9,561 nt of DNA, from positions 1 through 9,561 of the forward strand of contig DAHWFG010000339.1 in the NCBI GenBank assembly GCA_027325115.1, in the 5' to 3' direction. The position numbers and the translations under genes are program-made. Shown here piece after piece: positions 7,296-9,561 of this stretch (the first letter of the stretch is position 1; the number at the start of each line of letters is the position of its first letter). This DNA is from JAKBCQ01 sp021807585. GTDB taxonomy: Bacteria > Planctomycetota > Planctomycetia > Isosphaerales > Isosphaeraceae. The notes beneath the pieces were generated by a model. The model was not told where the DNA came from and did not search any database. It was given only the letters and a program-made list of their open reading frames with translations.

Positions 7296-7518
7296 TTGTG
7301 TTTAGATCGTTCAAAGCTCGACGGTTTATTCTAGGGTATGGCGGCGGCTCTTGAAAGCCGGCGGCGGATGAGGAACGCGGGTCGATTTCTCATTTGGCGG
7401 TACTGGCCGGCGCGGCGTCTGTCGATTAAAATCGTATGAAGAACGCGAGTCGTGCCTCGCGGTTCCACTCGCGACGTGGGTTACTCCTCCGCCACGCGAA
7501 AACAAGGAGTTCCTTCCC
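7296..7518. promoter_or_regulatory. Divergent promoter region between the tail-like gene and nadA
   Basis: The 223 bases separate two genes that point away from each other, so both promoters should lie here. Minus direction: TAGAAT at 7333-7328 is a possible -10 about 33 bases before the start at 7295, with a poor -35 (TTTCAA, 7356-7351). Plus direction: TAAAAT at 7427-7432 is a possible -10 for nadA with no good -35. It overlaps a small palindrome, CGATT-AA-AATCG (7423-7434), that could be an operator. A GC-rich hairpin, CGGCT-CTTGAA-AGCCG, lies at 7346-7361. Experimental start sites would be needed to confirm any of these boxes. Confidence 0.4.
7503..7508 (+). promoter_or_regulatory. Ribosome binding site deciding the TTG start of nadA
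   Basis: AAGGAG lies ten bases before the TTG at 7519-7521. No in-frame ATG lies between it and the conserved start of the NadA domain, so this site supports the TTG start. Confidence 0.75.
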
Positions 7519-8478
7519 TTGACTGTTTTATCCGCCGACGCCGAAGTCGACTTGGCGATTTACGACGAGATCGAAGCTCTCAAAAGGCGCGAGGACGCGA
7601 CGATCCTGGCGCATTATTATCAAGACGGAGCGATCCAGGAGATCGCCGATATCACGGGCGACAGTCTTAAGCTGGCGCGCGCCGCGACGGGGGTGAGTTC
7701 GAAGACGATCGTCTTCTGCGGCGTGCATTTCATGGCTGAGACGGCGAAGATCCTCAACCCCGAGAAGCGTGTTCTGTTGCCCGACATGCTTGCGGGATGC
7801 AGTCTCGCCGACGGTTGTCCCGCGCCTCGACTCGCTCGGATGCAGGCCGAGTTGCGCGGCGAGGGACGACGGTTTCAAACGGTTACTTACATCAATAGTT
7901 CAGCCGCGGTGAAGGCGCTTTCGGACTGGATCGTGACATCGGGCAACGCGGTTGAAGTCGTCCGCGATCGCGTGCCGAGCGATCAGGAGATTCTCTTCGT
8001 ACCCGATCGCCATCTGGGGAGATATGTTGAGGAGGCGACGGGACGGAGGATGATTTTGTGGGACGGGGCGTGTGTCGTCCACGAGGTTTTCAGCGTGACC
8101 GAGCTGCTGAGAACGCGGCGCAGGCTTGCGGGATCGATCACGATTGCGCATCCCGAATGTCCCGTGAACATTCGCGAGCAGGCCGATTTTGTGGGCGGGA
8201 CCGAGGCGATGTTGAAGTATGTGGAATCGATCGAGATTCCGGCCGATATTTTGGTTGCGACCGAGGCGAACATGCTTTGGCGGCTTGAGAACGACGTACC
8301 TCGGCATCGGTATCATCCCGTTCCTGGAGTGACGTGCGCGTGCAACACGTGTCCGCACATGGCTCGCAATACGCTCGAGAAGGTGCGTGACTGTTTGCGA
8401 ACGGGGGCGCCCGAGATCGCGTGGCGGGATGAATTTGACCGCGCCGGGGGGGTTTTGCGGAGGAGCCTGCTCAAATAA
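7519..8478 (+). CDS. nadA: Quinolinate synthase NadA
   Basis: NadA condenses iminoaspartate with dihydroxyacetone phosphate to quinolinate in de novo NAD synthesis, in the cytoplasm, using a [4Fe-4S] cluster. The 319-residue protein has the family signatures in order: AHYYQ at 31-35, GDSLKLAR at 47-54, FCGVHFMAETAKIL at 66-79, LPDMLAGCSLAD at 87-98, YINSSAAVKA at 124-133, W-x-G-x-C-x-x-H at 181-188, HPECP at 211-215, and C-x-x-C-P-H-M-A-R-N-T-L at 275-286. The three expected cluster ligands are Cys94, Cys185 and Cys278, with the usual spacing of about 90 residues. The length is normal and nothing appears truncated. The start is TTG, preceded by AAGGAG. A 28-codon upstream frame (7436-7522) ends in TGA overlapping this TTG. 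No nadB or nadC is in view. The DUF2617 gene follows after 258 bases in the same direction. Confidence 0.97.
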   Translation: MTVLSADAEVDLAIYDEIEALKRREDATILAHYYQDGAIQEIADITGDSLKLARAATGVSSKTIVFCGVHFMAETAKILNPEKRVLLPDMLAGCSLADGCPAPRLARMQAELRGEGRRFQTVTYINSSAAVKALSDWIVTSGNAVEVVRDRVPSDQEILFVPDRHLGRYVEEATGRRMILWDGACVVHEVFSVTELLRTRRRLAGSITIAHPECPVNIREQADFVGGTEAMLKYVESIEIPADILVATEANMLWRLENDVPRHRYHPVPGVTCACNTCPHMARNTLEKVRDCLRTGAPEIAWRDEFDRAGGVLRRSLLK

Positions 8479-8661
8479 GGCGTTGCGGACTCGCGTCGAT
8501 GATTCTGAAAGCCGAAACCGGGGACGGGGAGTTGATCGCGGCCGATATATGACATTTGTCGAGCGAGTGATTCATTCGATTCGACGCTTGATTTCGGTTT
8601 GTCCGGCGGACGGATTGATGAATCCAAGCGCGGTCGAGTTTCCCGCCGGGGAGTTGCGATC

Positions 8662-8667
8662 TATAAT
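8662..8667 (+). promoter_or_regulatory. Putative -10 box (TATAAT) ahead of the DUF2617 gene
   Basis: A perfect TATAAT lies 69 bases before the ATG at 8737 in otherwise GC-rich sequence. The sequence 17 bases upstream (TTTCCC, 8639-8644) matches a -35 box poorly. If it is active, the DUF2617 gene can be transcribed apart from nadA with a leader of about 60 bases. Confidence 0.4.
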
Positions 8668-8724
8668 GGAAGCGGAGGGGGAGCGAGCTGGAAATCCTTG
8701 GGGTCGAGCGCGGGTCGAGGGACC

Positions 8725-8730
8725 GAGGGG
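8725..8730 (+). promoter_or_regulatory. Ribosome binding site of the DUF2617 gene
   Basis: GAGGGG lies six bases before the ATG at 8737. It favours this start over the in-frame TTG at 8599, whose extra 46 residues do not resemble the family and lie upstream of the TATAAT box. Confidence 0.7.
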
Positions 8731-8736
8731 TGCGTC

Positions 8737-9297
8737 ATGGGGGTGAGTTTTGGGCGGTCGCGGGTGGCGGATCTGACGTTTCAGGTTTTTGGTCGAACGA
8801 TTCACCCCGATTGGTTTATCGGGCGTGCGCACAAGCGGTTCGCGTTGGGCGATTGGGAGGCCGACGTGCGGATCGTCGAGGGGGGGCACGTTCTGCATTG
8901 GAAGTCGGGCAAAGTTCGGATGACCGAGGTTTTGATCGGCGCCGAGACGACGCTTCCCGAACCCGGCTTGCTCTTTCACTCCGCGGTAAGGCACGAACGA
9001 TCGACAACGATTCAACAAGCAAATTATTGCGAATATCAAACGTGTTTTGAAGTTGAGCGGGTTCCGGCGGAGATTTTCGCGCGGTTGTGCGACGAGCTAG
9101 TGCTTGATCCTTCGAGGGATCGGTTGTTTCATCAATTTCGTCAGACGAATCGGCTTGCGCCCGCGCCGATCAGCGCGGCGCGGGTTGAATCGCGATCGAA
9201 CGGGTTTTTGGTGCATACGTTTCACACGTTTCCCGAGGAGCGTGCGATCGTCCGCACGCATTCGCTTTTCGAGACGCTGCAACACGCCATTAGATAA
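8737..9297 (+). CDS. DUF2617 family protein (186 aa)
   Basis: The sequence follows the pattern I know from planctomycete members of DUF2617, a family without an assigned function. It opens with VADLTFQVFGRTIHPDWF at 10-27, then HVLHW at 51-55 and a TEVL strand at 63-66, then LLFHSAVRHERS at 78-89. FRQTNRLAPAPIS at 134-146 follows, and the highly characteristic end is HTFHTFPEERAIVRTHSLFE at 160-179. Length is as expected. It has no signal peptide or membrane segment and is probably cytoplasmic. Conserved His, Arg and Glu residues (H84-x-x-R-S region, HTFHTFPEE) hint at ligand or nucleic-acid binding, but that is speculation. The start is set by GAGGGG and by where conservation begins. It lies downstream of nadA, probably with its own promoter; no functional link is established. 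Confidence 0.82.
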   Translation: MGVSFGRSRVADLTFQVFGRTIHPDWFIGRAHKRFALGDWEADVRIVEGGHVLHWKSGKVRMTEVLIGAETTLPEPGLLFHSAVRHERSTTIQQANYCEYQTCFEVERVPAEIFARLCDELVLDPSRDRLFHQFRQTNRLAPAPISAARVESRSNGFLVHTFHTFPEERAIVRTHSLFETLQHAIR

Positions 9298-9421
9298 AAA
9301 CATTTTATTTTGAAACTAAGATAAATCATTGCGACAAGCGGCGTTTAAGCCAATAACCAGCTATACGTTATTATTGATCATCAATATCAAGTTGGACGGG
9401 GACCGCGGCGGATCGATTGGA

Positions 9422-9561
9422 ATGGCAAGCGATTGGAATCCTTTCTGGTCGCTGGATGTGACGAGATTGCTGCGGGAATATTGGGGTGGGGCGATACGAA
9501 TCGAGTCGATTCGAATTGATCGAATCGACCGGGATGAGCGTGTTTGGGCGTTGGTAAGCTT
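9422..9561 (+). CDS. Unidentified protein, N-terminal part only (runs off window)
   Basis: A plus-strand frame is open from the ATG at 9422 to the right edge (46 codons plus two bases), reading MASDWNPFWSLDVTRLLREY, then a Trp/Gly and a repeated Arg-Ile-Asp/Glu segment (IRIESIRIDRIDRDERVW). The aromatic-rich, non-repetitive start and GC-rich codon ends, after an AT-rich gap (9298-9400), suggest a real gene start. The frame is also open upstream, with TTG codons at 9394 or earlier as alternatives, and no good ribosome binding site decides. I recognise no family. The opposite strand is also open here, so the call is tentative. Confidence 0.45.
   Translation, partial: MASDWNPFWSLDVTRLLREYWGGAIRIESIRIDRIDRDERVWALVS
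9497..9528. repeat. Nested TCGAATCGA inverted repeats
   Basis: Three near-identical words alternate in orientation: CGAATCGA (9497-9504), TCGATTCGA (9506-9514) and TCGAATCGA (9520-9528). The first and second form an 8-bp palindrome around one base; the second and third form a 9-bp stem with the 5-base loop ATTGA. They fall in the segment encoding the repeated Arg-Ile-Asp/Glu peptide of the tentative right-edge gene, so the peptide repeat may explain them. Confidence 0.6.

Noticed and set aside
8599..8736. A 46-residue N-terminal extension of the DUF2617 protein from a TTG
   Set aside because: The extension lies upstream of the TATAAT box and of the GAGGGG site and does not look like the family.
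8387..8746. Plus-strand frame crossing the end of nadA and the start of the DUF2617 gene, with an internal ATG at 8550
   Set aside because: It overlaps two recognised genes in another frame; the TATAAT box at 8662 would lie inside it.
9556..9561. The window ends in AAGCTT (HindIII site)
   Set aside because: Another HindIII site at 539-544 is uncut and the left edge is not a HindIII site, so this is probably chance.
1..9561. tRNA, rRNA, CRISPR arrays and insertion sequences
   Set aside because: I found no tRNA-like arm set, regularly spaced repeats, terminal inverted repeats or transposase frames; GTTCGAAT words near 570 and 3740 lack a cloverleaf context.

Overview
The window looks like chromosomal DNA of a high-GC bacterium, most likely a planctomycete (an Isosphaeraceae- or Gemmataceae-like lineage is my inference). 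The reasons are a DUF2617-type protein with the planctomycete-style motif set, a FHA-STAS-FHA signalling protein, long A/P/S-rich linkers, a TTG start codon, and GC-rich genes separated by unusually AT-rich gaps. No rRNA, tRNA, CRISPR array, transposase or integrase is visible.

Layout. Left edge to 835 (minus): the first 278 codons of an unrecognised Ser/Ala/Gly-rich protein running off the window. Seven pentanucleotide repeats (891-925) sit just upstream of its start. 926-1975: about 1 kb with no convincing gene and two strongly AT-rich stretches. 1976-3541 (minus): a 521-residue FHA-STAS-FHA protein with a strong ribosome binding site. 3542-3830: a gap ending in AT-rich inverted repeats. 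3831-7295 (minus): a 1154-residue phage-tail-spike-like protein. It has a pectate-lyase-like beta-helix, a probable lectin-like insertion, and two tandem C-terminal phage tail-fibre modules, the first split by an inserted tail-type repeat domain. 7296-7518: a divergent promoter region. 7519-8478 (plus): quinolinate synthase NadA, TTG start. 8737-9297 (plus): DUF2617 protein. 9422 to the right edge (plus): the first codons of an unidentified protein.

How the parts relate. NadA (NAD biosynthesis) and the DUF2617 gene lie in the same direction with a 258-base gap holding a TATAAT box, so they need not be one transcript. The tail-spike-like gene and the FHA-STAS-FHA gene lie in tandem on the other strand, but a 289-base gap with its own signals separates them. 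A functional link between them is not shown.

The strongest item for a second look is the 1154-residue protein. It is a mosaic of phage receptor-binding modules with a domain nested at a precise loop, no signal peptide, no neighbouring phage genes in view, and short AT-rich islands with codons unlike the rest of the gene. Other items are the pentamer repeat, the degenerate ligand residues in FHA1 and STAS, and a large apparent excess of the hexamer CGATCG.
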